A DNA stretch of 64,000 nt from Neorhizobium petrolearium (GTDB lineage Bacteria > Pseudomonadota > Alphaproteobacteria > Rhizobiales > Rhizobiaceae): positions 62,001 to 126,000 of the forward strand of contig NZ_JAGGJW010000019.1 of NCBI RefSeq assembly GCF_017873175.1. The letters run 5' to 3'. This document shows, piece after piece, positions 1 through 8,233 of the stretch. The number at the start of each line of letters is the position of its first letter. Position 1 is the first letter of the stretch. The notes beneath the pieces were generated by a model. It made no database searches. It was not told the DNA's origin and was given only the letters and a program-made list of their open reading frames with translations. The translations under genes were made by a program, and so were the position numbers.

Positions 1-451
1 TCGGCCGGCTGTCCGTTTATGAAAATCTCCTGGTCGCCGCACGGTTCGGCGGGACCGTTTCCGCCGCTGACGCGCCTGATTTCTGCATGGACATTCTCGA
101 GCGTACCTGCTTGGCACCGCAGGCCGACCGGGAGGCCGTCGGCCTGCCCCTGCTTCAGCGCAAGCGGCTGGAACTGGCACGGGCGATGGCAACCAGGCCG
201 CGCATCATTCTGCTCGACGAGATCGCGGGCGGGCTGACGGAGCCGGAGTGTCGGGAACTGGTCGCAACCATCGGGAAATTCACACTGCCGGCACGGCGAT
301 CATCTGGATCGAGCACGTACTGCATGCCCTCAACAGCGTCGTCGAGCGCTTGATGGTGCTGAATTTCGGCCGTGTTCTCATGGCCGGCCCGCCGGACGAC
401 GTCATGGCGTCGCGGGAGGTTCGTGAGATCTATCTGGGGATCGAGGCATGA
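1..451 (+). pseudogene. livG: LivG-type branched-chain amino acid ABC transporter ATPase, 5' end outside window, frameshifted
   Basis: This is the C-terminal half of an ABC ATPase of the LivG type. Reading from base 3 gives the Q-loop-side motif LSVYENLLVAARFG, then KRLELARAMATRP and the Walker B region IILLDEIAGGL. After VATI near base 272 the homology moves into another frame, which continues REIHTAGTAIIWIEHVLHALNSV and ends in YLGIEA. Adding one C after base 272 (ATC CGG GAA) would restore the frame, so a single base has been lost or misread. The last codons overlap the livF start (ATGA), as expected for an intact operon. The family couples ATP hydrolysis to import of branched-chain amino acids or amides, and in some clusters of aromatic acids. 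If the shift is real, LivG is broken and the importer would depend on LivF alone or another ATPase. Confidence 0.85.
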
Positions 452-1161
452 GTGGGCATTTTCTCGAAATGAGGGGCCTCACGGCCTTTTACGGTGATTT
501 CGAGGCGCTGTTCGGCATCGACCTGCATCTCGATGCCGGCGAGACGGTCGCGATGATCGGGGCAAACGGTGCGGGCAAGAGCACGTTGATGCGTGCGCTG
601 ACCGGGATCGTCAAGATCGGTTCCGGAGAGGTGGCGCTTGAGGGTGAGCGCATCGATCATCTGGATGCTCCAGACATTCTCCTCAAGGGCATCGCCACCG
701 TGCCGGAAGGGCGCCGCCTGTTTCCGTCCCTGACCGTGGAGGAAAACCTGCTGATCGGCGCCCATGCCCGCAAGGGCGATGGACCCTGGAATCTGCAGAG
801 CCTCTATGAACTTTTCCCGATCCTTCACGAACGCCGGCGCAGCCCCGGTACCGCGCTTTCCGGCGGACAGCAGCAGATGGTGGCCATCGGCCGCGCACTG
901 ATGAGCAATCCGCGCGTCCTGCTTTGCGACGAGATCTCGCTTGGTCTCGCACCTGTCGTCATCAAGGACATTTACGCGGCCGTTCCTCGCATCAAGGCGG
1001 TCGGAACGTCGATCCTCGTGGTCGAGCAGGATATCGGCCAGGCACTAAAGGTCGCGGATCGCGTCTACTGCATGGCGGAGGGCCGGATCACGCTTGAGGG
1101 GCGTCCTGATGACCTTTCCAGAGACGCCATCCATGACGCCTATTTCGGAGTGCACGCATGA
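448..1161 (+). CDS. livF: LivF-type ABC transporter ATP-binding protein
   Basis: A 237-residue cytoplasmic ATPase of the LivF family, of normal length. Walker A GANGAGKST lies near residues 38-46, the signature LSGGQQQM near 137, and Walker B VLLCDEISLGL follows. The TVPEGRRLFPSLTVEENL stretch is typical of LivF. The start overlaps the upstream ATPase by four bases and the stop overlaps livH by four bases, so translation is probably coupled. It should energise the LivH/LivM permease. No substrate-binding protein is seen in this window; it may lie upstream of base 1. Confidence 0.93.
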   Translation: MSGHFLEMRGLTAFYGDFEALFGIDLHLDAGETVAMIGANGAGKSTLMRALTGIVKIGSGEVALEGERIDHLDAPDILLKGIATVPEGRRLFPSLTVEENLLIGAHARKGDGPWNLQSLYELFPILHERRRSPGTALSGGQQQMVAIGRALMSNPRVLLCDEISLGLAPVVIKDIYAAVPRIKAVGTSILVVEQDIGQALKVADRVYCMAEGRITLEGRPDDLSRDAIHDAYFGVHA

Positions 1162-2021
1162 TAACCCTCGATACGATCATGCAGGGCATCCTGCTCGGTG
1201 GACTTTATGCCCTCTTCGCCGCCGGTCTCAGCCTCGTCTTCGGGATCATGCGGCTCGTCAACCTGGCCCACGGCGATCTGATCGTGTTGGCGGCTTATCT
1301 TATTCTCGTCATCGCCAGCGTCCTCGGATTGCATCCGTTTCTTGCTGTTCTGGTGGCCGCACCGGTGATGTTTGCCGTCGGCTGGCTGTTGCAGACCCAT
1401 GTACTGAACAGGGTGCTCGGCGATGACCTACTGCCACCGCTGCTGGTAACGTTTGGCCTGTCCGTCGTCATTCAGAATGCGCTGCTGGAGGGCTTTTCTG
1501 CAAACAGCCAGAAGCTTGCCGCCGGTACCGTCGAGACGCAATCACTGCAGATCGGGTCCCTGATGGTCGGCGTGATGCCGCTGCTGACCCTTGCGACCGC
1601 CGCGATCGTCATATTCGCGCTGAACCGCCTCTTCTATACCACCGCTCTCGGCCGGGCGTTTCGAGCAACATCTGACGATGCCGTCACGGCCCGCCTGATG
1701 GGTATCCGGCCGAACCGGATCTTTGCCATCGCAACCGGACTCGCGCTCGTCGTTGCCAGCATTGCCGCTGTCTATCTAGGCATGCGCGCCAACTTCGATC
1801 CGTCGATCGGACCAGCACGCCTGCTCTACGCCTTCGAAGCAGTCATTATCGGCGGCCTCGGCAGTCTCTGGGGCACGCTTGCCGGCGGCATTGTCATCGG
1901 TCTCGCACAGACCATGGGTGCCGCGGTCAATCCGGAATGGCAGATACTGACGGGGCATATCGCCTTCGTCCTCGTTCTTCTCATCCGTCCCCGCGGCCTC
2001 TTTCCGCGCGCAAACGACTGA
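1158..2021 (+). CDS. livH: LivH-type branched-chain amino acid ABC transporter permease
   Basis: A 287-residue polytopic inner-membrane protein with about eight hydrophobic segments. The N-terminus (ITLDTIMQGILLGGLYALFA) and the GLSLVFGIMRLVNLAHGDL block are the LivH hallmark. The C-terminal AVIIGGLGSLWGTLAGG motif is the contact region for the ATPases. The gene follows livF with an ATGA overlap and precedes livM by 11 bases, so the order is G-F-H-M. Substrate cannot be read from sequence; the dioxygenase downstream makes an aromatic acid or related compound plausible. Confidence 0.93.
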   Translation: MITLDTIMQGILLGGLYALFAAGLSLVFGIMRLVNLAHGDLIVLAAYLILVIASVLGLHPFLAVLVAAPVMFAVGWLLQTHVLNRVLGDDLLPPLLVTFGLSVVIQNALLEGFSANSQKLAAGTVETQSLQIGSLMVGVMPLLTLATAAIVIFALNRLFYTTALGRAFRATSDDAVTARLMGIRPNRIFAIATGLALVVASIAAVYLGMRANFDPSIGPARLLYAFEAVIIGGLGSLWGTLAGGIVIGLAQTMGAAVNPEWQILTGHIAFVLVLLIRPRGLFPRAND

Positions 2022-2032
2022 GGTCTGAAGCC

Positions 2033-3109
2033 ATGAACCTTTCTTCTCTTGCAACCGGCCGTTCTTCGGTGATGATCCTGTCGGTGGTGATCGTTGCCAC
2101 GCTGTTTGCGTTGCCGTTCTTCGCTCCCCGGACTGTCATCCAGGATCTGTTTGGTGTTCTGACACTGCTGGTTCTTGCCATGAACTGGAACATGCTTGCC
2201 GGATTCGCGGGTCTCGTTTCGGTCGGCCAGCAGGCATTCGTCGGCATCGGTGCCTACGCGATATTTGCAGCGGTCATTCTCTGGGGACTTGACCCACTGG
2301 TCGGCATTCTGATCGGCGGTCTCGTCGCAGCGCTGTTCGCGGTTCCGATGGCGTTTTTCACCTTCCGGCTGAACGGCGCCTACTTTGCCATCGGTACCTG
2401 GGTTGTGGCGGATATCGCCCGGTTGGCCGCCGGCCAGTGGAAGGCTCTCGGCGGCGGAACAGGTACTTCGCTGCCAAAAGGCACGACCAAGGACATGTTC
2501 GGCGTGGACGCGATCAAGCATTTGCTCGATGTCAGCACCGCCGCTGCCACCGATGCTCTGACTTATTGGATAGCCTTGGTGCTCGCCCTTGTTCTGTTCG
2601 TGGCGTCTTACCTTTTCCTGCGCTCGCGGATCGGGTTGGGGCTTCAAGCCATTCGCGACAATGCTAATGCCGCCCGTTCTGTGGGTGTCGATCCGGTTCG
2701 CATCAAAGCCGCCATCTTCATTCTATCGGGATTGGGGATCGGTTTGTGCGGTGCGCTGATGTTCCTCCAGATCACGCGCGTTACACCGGATGCTGCATTC
2801 TCAGTCATCGACTGGACGGCATTTGTAATCTTCGTCGTGGTCATCGGCGGGATCGGGACCTTGCCCGGGCCGATTGTCGGTGTTGCGGTGTTTTACTGCC
2901 TGCAGCGGCTCATGGCCGACTACGGAACGGTCTACCTCATCATCCTCGGCCTACTTGGCATCGGGATCATGCTGTTTGCGCGACGCGGGCTTTGGGGAAC
3001 CTTCGTTGATCGCACCGGCCTCGATCTTCTACCTCTGCGCCACATGGCGCCAACAAGAAGTGGTCCGAGTGCCCTCCCGCCGTTGCCCGCAACGCAAACG
3101 CTCGCCTGA
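2033..3109 (+). CDS. livM: LivM-type branched-chain amino acid ABC transporter permease
   Basis: A 358-residue membrane permease of the LivM type. The start chosen is the ATG giving MNLSSLATGR, just after the livH stop; the reading frame is open further upstream but that part lies inside livH. Characteristic motifs are NWNMLAGFAGLVSVGQQAFVGIGAYA, the GLGLQAIRDNANAARSVGVDP cytoplasmic loop and VIGGIGTLPGPIVG. The C-terminal tail after the last membrane segment is about 40 residues, rich in Arg, Pro and Leu. It completes the permease dimer with LivH. Confidence 0.92.
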   Translation: MNLSSLATGRSSVMILSVVIVATLFALPFFAPRTVIQDLFGVLTLLVLAMNWNMLAGFAGLVSVGQQAFVGIGAYAIFAAVILWGLDPLVGILIGGLVAALFAVPMAFFTFRLNGAYFAIGTWVVADIARLAAGQWKALGGGTGTSLPKGTTKDMFGVDAIKHLLDVSTAAATDALTYWIALVLALVLFVASYLFLRSRIGLGLQAIRDNANAARSVGVDPVRIKAAIFILSGLGIGLCGALMFLQITRVTPDAAFSVIDWTAFVIFVVVIGGIGTLPGPIVGVAVFYCLQRLMADYGTVYLIILGLLGIGIMLFARRGLWGTFVDRTGLDLLPLRHMAPTRSGPSALPPLPATQTLA

Positions 3110-3148
3110 GACAGACGGCCCACTTCATTCATTCAGGAGTTAGTTAAG

Positions 3149-3994
3149 ATGACCCAATATTTTACCGAAGAAGGTTCAGCCGAGGCGGTGAATGCCCGCA
3201 TGGGGGCGGAAACGAACCCGCGGCTTGCCGAAGTCATGGCGTGTCTGGTCAAGCATCTCCATGCCTTCGCGAAGGAAATTCAACTGACCCAGGAAGAGTG
3301 GGAGGTCGGCATCGATTTCCTGACGAAAACCGGTCAGATCTGTAGCGGTGAACGGCAGGAGTTCATCCTCCTGTCCGACACGCTCGGCTTTTCCATGCTC
3401 GTCGATGCCATCAACAACCGTAGGCCCGCGGGGGCGACGGAAAACACTGTCTTCGGACCATTCCATGTTGTCGGTGCGCCGGTGCGGGCGATGGGCGATA
3501 GCATATCACTCGATGGCAAGGGCGAAAGCTGTCTCTTCGAAGGACGAGTCGTTGATCTTGAAGGAAACCCGATCGAAGGCGCGCGCATCGACGTCTGGTC
3601 GGACAACGCCGACGGCTTCTACGACGTCCAGCAACCCGATATCCAGCCAAAGTGGAACAATCGCGGTATCTTCGTTACCGGTCCCGATGGTCGCTACAGC
3701 TTTGTCGGGATCAAGCCGGTTTCCTACCCCATACCGGATGACGGGCCGGTTGGCCAGATGTTGGGGCATCTCGGGCGCCATCCCTATCGTCCCGCACATA
3801 TGCATTACATGGTCACGGCGGACGGGTATCAGAAGCTCGTCACGCACACTTTCGTCGGCGATGACCCCTATCTGCAGTCCGACACGGTTTTCGGTGTGAA
3901 AACCACGCTTGTTGCCCCTTACGAACGCCTCAGCGACGCAGAGACGCTCTGGCGCTCGCCTTTCGAATTTGTGCTCTGCCCCATTGCGAGATAA
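3149..3994 (+). CDS. Intradiol ring-cleavage dioxygenase (hydroxyquinol/catechol 1,2-dioxygenase type)
   Basis: A 281-residue cytoplasmic non-haem Fe(III) dioxygenase that opens a catechol- or hydroxyquinol-like ring between its two hydroxyls. An N-terminal helical linker domain (about 1-100) ends in ENTVFGPFHV, followed by the beta-sandwich catalytic domain. The four iron ligands are visible: Tyr158 (DGFYDVQ), Tyr193 (YPIPDDGPVG), His217 and His219 (RPAHMHY). Length and the FGPFH motif resemble hydroxyquinol 1,2-dioxygenases, but the specificity is inferred. A good ribosome site (CAGGAG) precedes the ATG. It follows livM by 39 bases and precedes a small ORF by three, so it is probably cotranscribed with the transporter. 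No maleylacetate reductase or muconate cycloisomerase is nearby. Confidence 0.9.
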   Translation: MTQYFTEEGSAEAVNARMGAETNPRLAEVMACLVKHLHAFAKEIQLTQEEWEVGIDFLTKTGQICSGERQEFILLSDTLGFSMLVDAINNRRPAGATENTVFGPFHVVGAPVRAMGDSISLDGKGESCLFEGRVVDLEGNPIEGARIDVWSDNADGFYDVQQPDIQPKWNNRGIFVTGPDGRYSFVGIKPVSYPIPDDGPVGQMLGHLGRHPYRPAHMHYMVTADGYQKLVTHTFVGDDPYLQSDTVFGVKTTLVAPYERLSDAETLWRSPFEFVLCPIAR

Positions 3995-3997
3995 CCC

Positions 3998-4330
3998 ATG
4001 CCCAATATGAAAATCTACGTGGACGAGACGCTTCCCGAAGCGTCCGTAACTTCCCTGAAGTCAGCTCTGTTACCCATACGGGAAATGCTGTGCGTCGAAC
4101 TCAAGGTCGACACCAGCGGGTGCCAGTTCGCGGTCCTTCGGGTCGCGGGTTTGAGTGACCAGCCGCAGGTGAACGTCGAGTTGATGATCCTGCCCAAGCC
4201 CGACCGGACGCAGGAGACTATCAGAGACGTCTGCCGAAAGCTGCGCGAGATGGTCGCCGAGGCTTCCGGCCTGCGAGTCGCAGTCCGCGCCGCCGCCCTT
4301 GATCCTCAGACATACATCGCACTGAAATGA
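3998..4330 (+). CDS. Small protein, possible tautomerase-superfamily member
   Basis: A 110-residue cytoplasmic protein starting MPNMKIYVDE. Removal of the initiator Met would expose a proline, the catalytic feature of the tautomerase/MIF superfamily, and the alternating beta/alpha pattern and length (longer than 4-oxalocrotonate tautomerase, near CHMI size) fit that fold. I see no other diagnostic motif. It starts three bases after the dioxygenase stop, so a role in isomerising the ring-cleavage product is an attractive but unproven inference. Confidence 0.5.
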   Translation: MPNMKIYVDETLPEASVTSLKSALLPIREMLCVELKVDTSGCQFAVLRVAGLSDQPQVNVELMILPKPDRTQETIRDVCRKLREMVAEASGLRVAVRAAALDPQTYIALK

Positions 4331-4360
4331 TACGCTACCGTCTGAGCGCGTCCGTGAGGC

Positions 4361-4377
4361 AGCGCCAGATAGGCGCT
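4361..4377. terminator. Short hairpin between convergent genes
   Basis: AGCGCC and GGCGCT pair around a five-base loop between the ends of two convergent genes. There is no T-tract on either side, so intrinsic terminator function is doubtful. The rest of this 170-base gap shows nothing clear. Confidence 0.25.
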
Positions 4378-4504
4378 CGCAAGGTCCGCAGGAAGATCCA
4401 CAGGCTTCGAAGTCATGAAGCCATTCGGTCAGATTCATTCAATATTTGCAATGCGATAATGCTATCCGACCCGTAGGTTGCGATAGCCGTTCCCCCAGGT
4501 CTCT

Positions 4505-5644
4505 TTACGACCACAGGTCTGCCGCAGTTAGCAGGAGCGCAACTGCCAGAGTGATACCCAGGACCATCATGGTTCCGGCCGGGCCCGCGGCCTCGAGCTG
4601 GAGCGCTGCGATAGGGAGAACCGCAAGAATCGTCAAGTTGTTGAAGCTTTCGGAAACTGCCAGGACCTGACCCTTATCGTCTTCGCTGCGCCTGGCGAGC
4701 ACAGATGTGCTGGTTGGAGCCGCTAACCCCAGCGAAAAGCCCCAAACTATCAAGCACACCAAGGCTCCCGCGAGCGGTAAGGGGGCGATCATAAATGTGC
4801 CAACCGATACGCACAAAAGCAGAAGTGCCGCCATCAGGGTCCGTTCGTCACCCCGAAAACGGCGGACGGCCCAACCAACACTAAGGTTTCCGACTAGAAG
4901 TCCGAGGCCAAATGCGAAGAGAATGGTGCCGACGATCCCGACGCTGAGGTCGTGACGTTGTCGCAGAACCTCACCGGCAAGAAGAAAGCCGGCAACAGCG
5001 GTTCCGTTCCAGAGGCCCTTTGCGACCCAAAAGCGTACAATGCTTCCTTTGGCGAGCCAACCAAACCGCCGCATGTTGGTTTCGGTACGGCGAGTCGTGC
5101 TCTGCGGGATCACACGATGAGCGACGGCGAATGTCAGTAGGCAGCCCACTGCGGTTACGAGGAAAGGAACGCGCCAGTCTAACGCCTCTGTCAAAATGCC
5201 AGCAATTACCGGACCAGCGATTATTCCGAACGTCATCCCCACCATGACAGCCCCCATGGCAGCAGATTGTCGGTTCGCGGGCATGATATCGGATATCAAC
5301 GCAAACGCTGTTGGTATCAGCGCTGCCGATGCCAAGCCACCAAATATCCGCAGCGCAATGGCAACTGAGAAGCTTGGGGCTATTGTCAATGCGAAACCAT
5401 CGATCGCGAACAAGACAAGCGACGCCAGCAAGAGGCGGCGGCGATCGATGCGGTCAGACAGGAACCCAAAGATCGGCGCTGCCACTGCATAGGAGAAGGC
5501 ATAACTGGATACGAGCCAGGACGCGTGTGCTGGCGTTGTATCAAACGCCGATGCCAGAGGTGAGAGCATTGTAGAGAGCATGAATTCGGTTGCTCCTACG
5601 AAAAAGACCGCCAGAGCGAAGGTCGGCAACATTAAGCGGGACAC
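4505..5644 (-). CDS. Major facilitator superfamily exporter (DHA1, AraJ/sugar-efflux-like)
   Basis: A 379-residue inner-membrane transporter with twelve predicted helices. The N-terminal segment LALAVFFVGATEFMLST is typical of the AraJ/YdhP branch of drug:H+ antiporters, and motif A appears as GFLSDRIDRRRLL between helices 2 and 3. I chose the GTG start because GGAGG sits six bases upstream; the frame is open 20 codons further but without a ribosome site. Substrate unknown. It is a single gene convergent with the dioxygenase block and has no adjacent regulator. Confidence 0.85.
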   Translation of the reverse strand: MSRLMLPTFALAVFFVGATEFMLSTMLSPLASAFDTTPAHASWLVSSYAFSYAVAAPIFGFLSDRIDRRRLLLASLVLFAIDGFALTIAPSFSVAIALRIFGGLASAALIPTAFALISDIMPANRQSAAMGAVMVGMTFGIIAGPVIAGILTEALDWRVPFLVTAVGCLLTFAVAHRVIPQSTTRRTETNMRRFGWLAKGSIVRFWVAKGLWNGTAVAGFLLAGEVLRQRHDLSVGIVGTILFAFGLGLLVGNLSVGWAVRRFRGDERTLMAALLLLCVSVGTFMIAPLPLAGALVCLIVWGFSLGLAAPTSTSVLARRSEDDKGQVLAVSESFNNLTILAVLPIAALQLEAAGPAGTMMVLGITLAVALLLTAADLWS

Positions 5645-6015
5645 GATTGTCCTCCGTAAATAAGGGAAGTTTGAAGTACCGACGTGCGAAATTGACGAAC
5701 GCACACGCGACGTCGGAGCGAGTTGGTTTACTTTGGGGGAGAAGCGCCCCTTTGGACGTAGGAGCGGTGCGGGGTTCTGACCGGCGCAGCGCGACGCAAG
5801 TCGCGTCAGGTCGGACTGTGCTGCTCAGGCTCGGGTAGCAGGGAGGCCGAACAGTCTCCTGGGCTTTTGCGCTACTGCGCAATCACGAAGCCCAAACCTC
5901 ATGCGAAAATGTATCTCGCTGTCATGCAAACTCAACTCCGATCGTAGAAGCCTCTGCCGGAAACGTCCCTTCGTTTTGAGGTTGCATGCGCGCGAGACTT
6001 ACGCTGCCGGTTCAA
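5645..6015. other. Intergenic region upstream of the MFS gene
   Basis: No convincing gene in about 370 bases. An inverted repeat, CCGACGT (5679-5685) and ACGTCGG (5710-5716), lies 35-72 bases upstream of the MFS start and could be a regulatory site. Nothing else stands out. Confidence 0.4.
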
Positions 6016-6651
6016 CTATCGGAACATGATCGGATAAAGAGATACTACCAGCAAAGCCGCCATGGTCAGGTTGAACACACGCAATTGGGCAGGCTTCGTT
6101 AGGAATTGCCGGATGCCGACGCCGAACGCCGCCCAGATCCCGACACACGGGGCGTTGATCACTGCCATCAACAGGGCAATAGCCACTACGGATGCCAGCG
6201 AGGGATGCGTCGGCAAGTAGGCGGCCACGGCCCCGAGCGCCATAACCCAGGCTTTCGGATTAACCCACTGAAAAGCCGCGGCCCCCAGGAAGCCCAGCGG
6301 CACACCCCTTGCGCTGTCAGGCTTGTTCGGCGCATCCGATCCGGCGATCTTGTAGGCGAGATACAAGAGATAGGCTGCGCCGACCCAGCGCAATAGGGTG
6401 TTGAGAAGGGGGTAGAGCTCAAACACTGCACCCAGGCCGATGCCAACAACAACGATCATCCCCGCAAAGCCAAAGCTGATACCGAGGATATGCGGCAGCG
6501 TTCGTCGAAGGCCGTAATTCACACCGGATGCCAGCACCATCATGTTGTTGGGCCCAGGCGTAATTGACGTCACGACCGTATACAAGATTAAGGCCAAGAC
6601 GGTCTGAAGCAGTCCAAGGGAGCCTGTGGTTCCTACCAACGTGGGTGTCAC
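6016..6651 (-). CDS. LysE/RhtB-family amino acid exporter
   Basis: A 211-residue inner-membrane protein with six hydrophobic segments. The family signature SITPGPNNMMVLASGVNYG lies near residues 31-49 and the second-half motif GAAAFQWVNPKAWVMALGAVAAY is also present. Members export amino acids or homoserine-type compounds by proton antiport. It is transcribed divergently from a MocR-type regulator, the usual arrangement for a regulator and the exporter it controls; the shared 90-base gap holds repeated GACACTT boxes and a palindrome. Confidence 0.9.
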   Translation of the reverse strand: MTPTLVGTTGSLGLLQTVLALILYTVVTSITPGPNNMMVLASGVNYGLRRTLPHILGISFGFAGMIVVVGIGLGAVFELYPLLNTLLRWVGAAYLLYLAYKIAGSDAPNKPDSARGVPLGFLGAAAFQWVNPKAWVMALGAVAAYLPTHPSLASVVAIALLMAVINAPCVGIWAAFGVGIRQFLTKPAQLRVFNLTMAALLVVSLYPIMFR

Positions 6652-6705
6652 GAGCAGTCCTTCATCGATTGCCGAGCGGAAAAGGTGGGTTTGGCATCTA
6701 TTTTT

Positions 6706-6766
6706 GACACTTCATCGTAGTCTATGCGACACTTCAGGGGCTAGTGTTAAAGTGTCTCAAGACACT
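6706..6766. promoter_or_regulatory. Candidate MocR-regulator operator in the lysE/mocR divergent promoter
   Basis: GACACTT occurs at 6706-6712 and again at 6728-6734 (22 bases apart, two helical turns). A perfect palindrome AGTGTCT-CA-AGACACT covers 6751-6766, and AGTGTT lies at 6743-6748. The palindrome arm AGTGTC is the reverse complement of the GACACT core of the boxes, so all belong to one motif. MocR proteins commonly bind paired direct repeats. The palindrome ends 13 bases before the chosen mocR start, which suggests autoregulation. Confidence 0.55.
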
Positions 6767-6779
6767 ATTAAGGAGCGAG

Positions 6780-8168
6780 ATGCGTGAACAGTCCCCATGG
6801 CAACCGAGAATGGCCGACGGCGCAACCCATCCTGCTGAGCGTTTGATGCAGGCGATGAGCGAGGATATCCTCGAGGGGCGCCTTTCCAGCGGCGAACGGC
6901 TGCCTGCCCATCGTGATCTGGCCTGGAGGCTTGGTATCGGCGTTGGCACGGTCACCAAGGCCTACGCCATGCTCGAGCGCCAGGGCCTGACGCGCAGCGT
7001 TAAAGGGCGAGGAACCTTCGTTGCGATGGGGATGGCACGATCGGGGCCGCTCATTGATCTTTCGATCAATACGCCACCGGCGATGATCGGTGATCGGCTA
7101 TTGGCGCGTACGCTCGCGACTATCGCACGCAAGATCGACGCGACCCAACTTAACCTCTATGCGCCTTTAGCCGGCCACGAGGAACACCGGCGGCTGCTGG
7201 CCCGTTGGTTGGAGACCTTTTCGCTTGCCGTCGATCCGCGACTAATCATCCCTACCGCCGGTGCGCAACAGGCGATTTCGCTGGCTTTCGACCTCGCATG
7301 CGGGCGCGACGGTGTAATTCTCACCGAACGACTGACCTATCCTGGTGCCATCGCATTGGCGCGCCATAAAGGCTATCGCCTGCGCGGGATCGAACTCGAC
7401 GAGGAAGGCATGATGCCGGACTCGTTGGCGGCAGTTCTGGATGAAGAAACCTCTGTCCCTCGCAGAGCGGTCTATGTCACGCCAACCCTGCACAATCCTA
7501 CCACTGCCACAATGGGGCGTGACCGACGGCAGGTCATCGTCGAAATTTGCCGCATGCGGAATGCCGTCATTATTGAGGACGGGGTGTATGCGATGGACGA
7601 CGATAGGGAGCGGCCCACCTTCGCAACCCTTTCGCCGGAGCGTGTGATCCATGTCAGCAGCCTTTCCAAGACCCTCAGCCCAGGCCTGAGGGTCGGCGTC
7701 CTCACGCTTCCGTCTGGAATGGAAGAACGGGCGGCGTCAGCATTGATGGCGCTGCCGATGGCACCTTCACCGCTATCCATGTTGGTGATGGAGGATTGGC
7801 TGGTCAATGGCGTGGTCGCGTCTGTCAGGCAGGCGATCGGCGTCGAGGCTCGCCGTCGTTCAGCGCTTGCCGTGTCTCTGCTGGGCAAGGATGCTGGCCG
7901 TTTTCATCCTGCAGCATTTCACGCCTGGCTACCCATGTCTCGCAGCAAGGCCGGGCATTTTGCGGCAGCGGCCACCGCACTCGGCGTCGCGGTGACTGCA
8001 CCGGAAAGTGTTGCCGTCGATCCCCATGACGACGCGAGCGGAATTCGTCTATGTCTCGGGGGGCCTTCGCAGGATGATCTGAAAAAGGCGTTGGGCACAC
8101 TGGCTGACCTAATCGGCTCCGTGGCACCCATCGCCTCTCTCTCCAGCAGCCAGAAACCGCCTTGTTGA
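6780..8168 (+). CDS. MocR-type transcriptional regulator (GntR HTH + aminotransferase-like domain)
   Basis: A PLP-dependent regulator of about 462 residues. The N-terminal GntR winged helix includes SSGERLPAHRDLAWRLGIGVGTVTKAYAMLERQGL. A fold-type I aminotransferase domain follows, with IPTAGAQQAISLAFDLA, the NPTTATMG motif and HVSSLSKTLSPGLRVG; the Lys in SLSKT is the expected PLP-binding residue. The ATG is preceded by AAGGAG at a short spacing; the frame is open 12 codons further upstream, and a later Met ten codons on is also possible. It probably senses an amino-acid-like ligand and controls the divergent LysE exporter and itself. Confidence 0.9.
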   Translation: MREQSPWQPRMADGATHPAERLMQAMSEDILEGRLSSGERLPAHRDLAWRLGIGVGTVTKAYAMLERQGLTRSVKGRGTFVAMGMARSGPLIDLSINTPPAMIGDRLLARTLATIARKIDATQLNLYAPLAGHEEHRRLLARWLETFSLAVDPRLIIPTAGAQQAISLAFDLACGRDGVILTERLTYPGAIALARHKGYRLRGIELDEEGMMPDSLAAVLDEETSVPRRAVYVTPTLHNPTTATMGRDRRQVIVEICRMRNAVIIEDGVYAMDDDRERPTFATLSPERVIHVSSLSKTLSPGLRVGVLTLPSGMEERAASALMALPMAPSPLSMLVMEDWLVNGVVASVRQAIGVEARRRSALAVSLLGKDAGRFHPAAFHAWLPMSRSKAGHFAAAATALGVAVTAPESVAVDPHDDASGIRLCLGGPSQDDLKKALGTLADLIGSVAPIASLSSSQKPPC

Positions 8169-8233
8169 CTGGAGCCGCCGCATATACTTCCATACGTTAT
8201 GGCGAACCTTCATGCAGACGATATGCGTGGATT

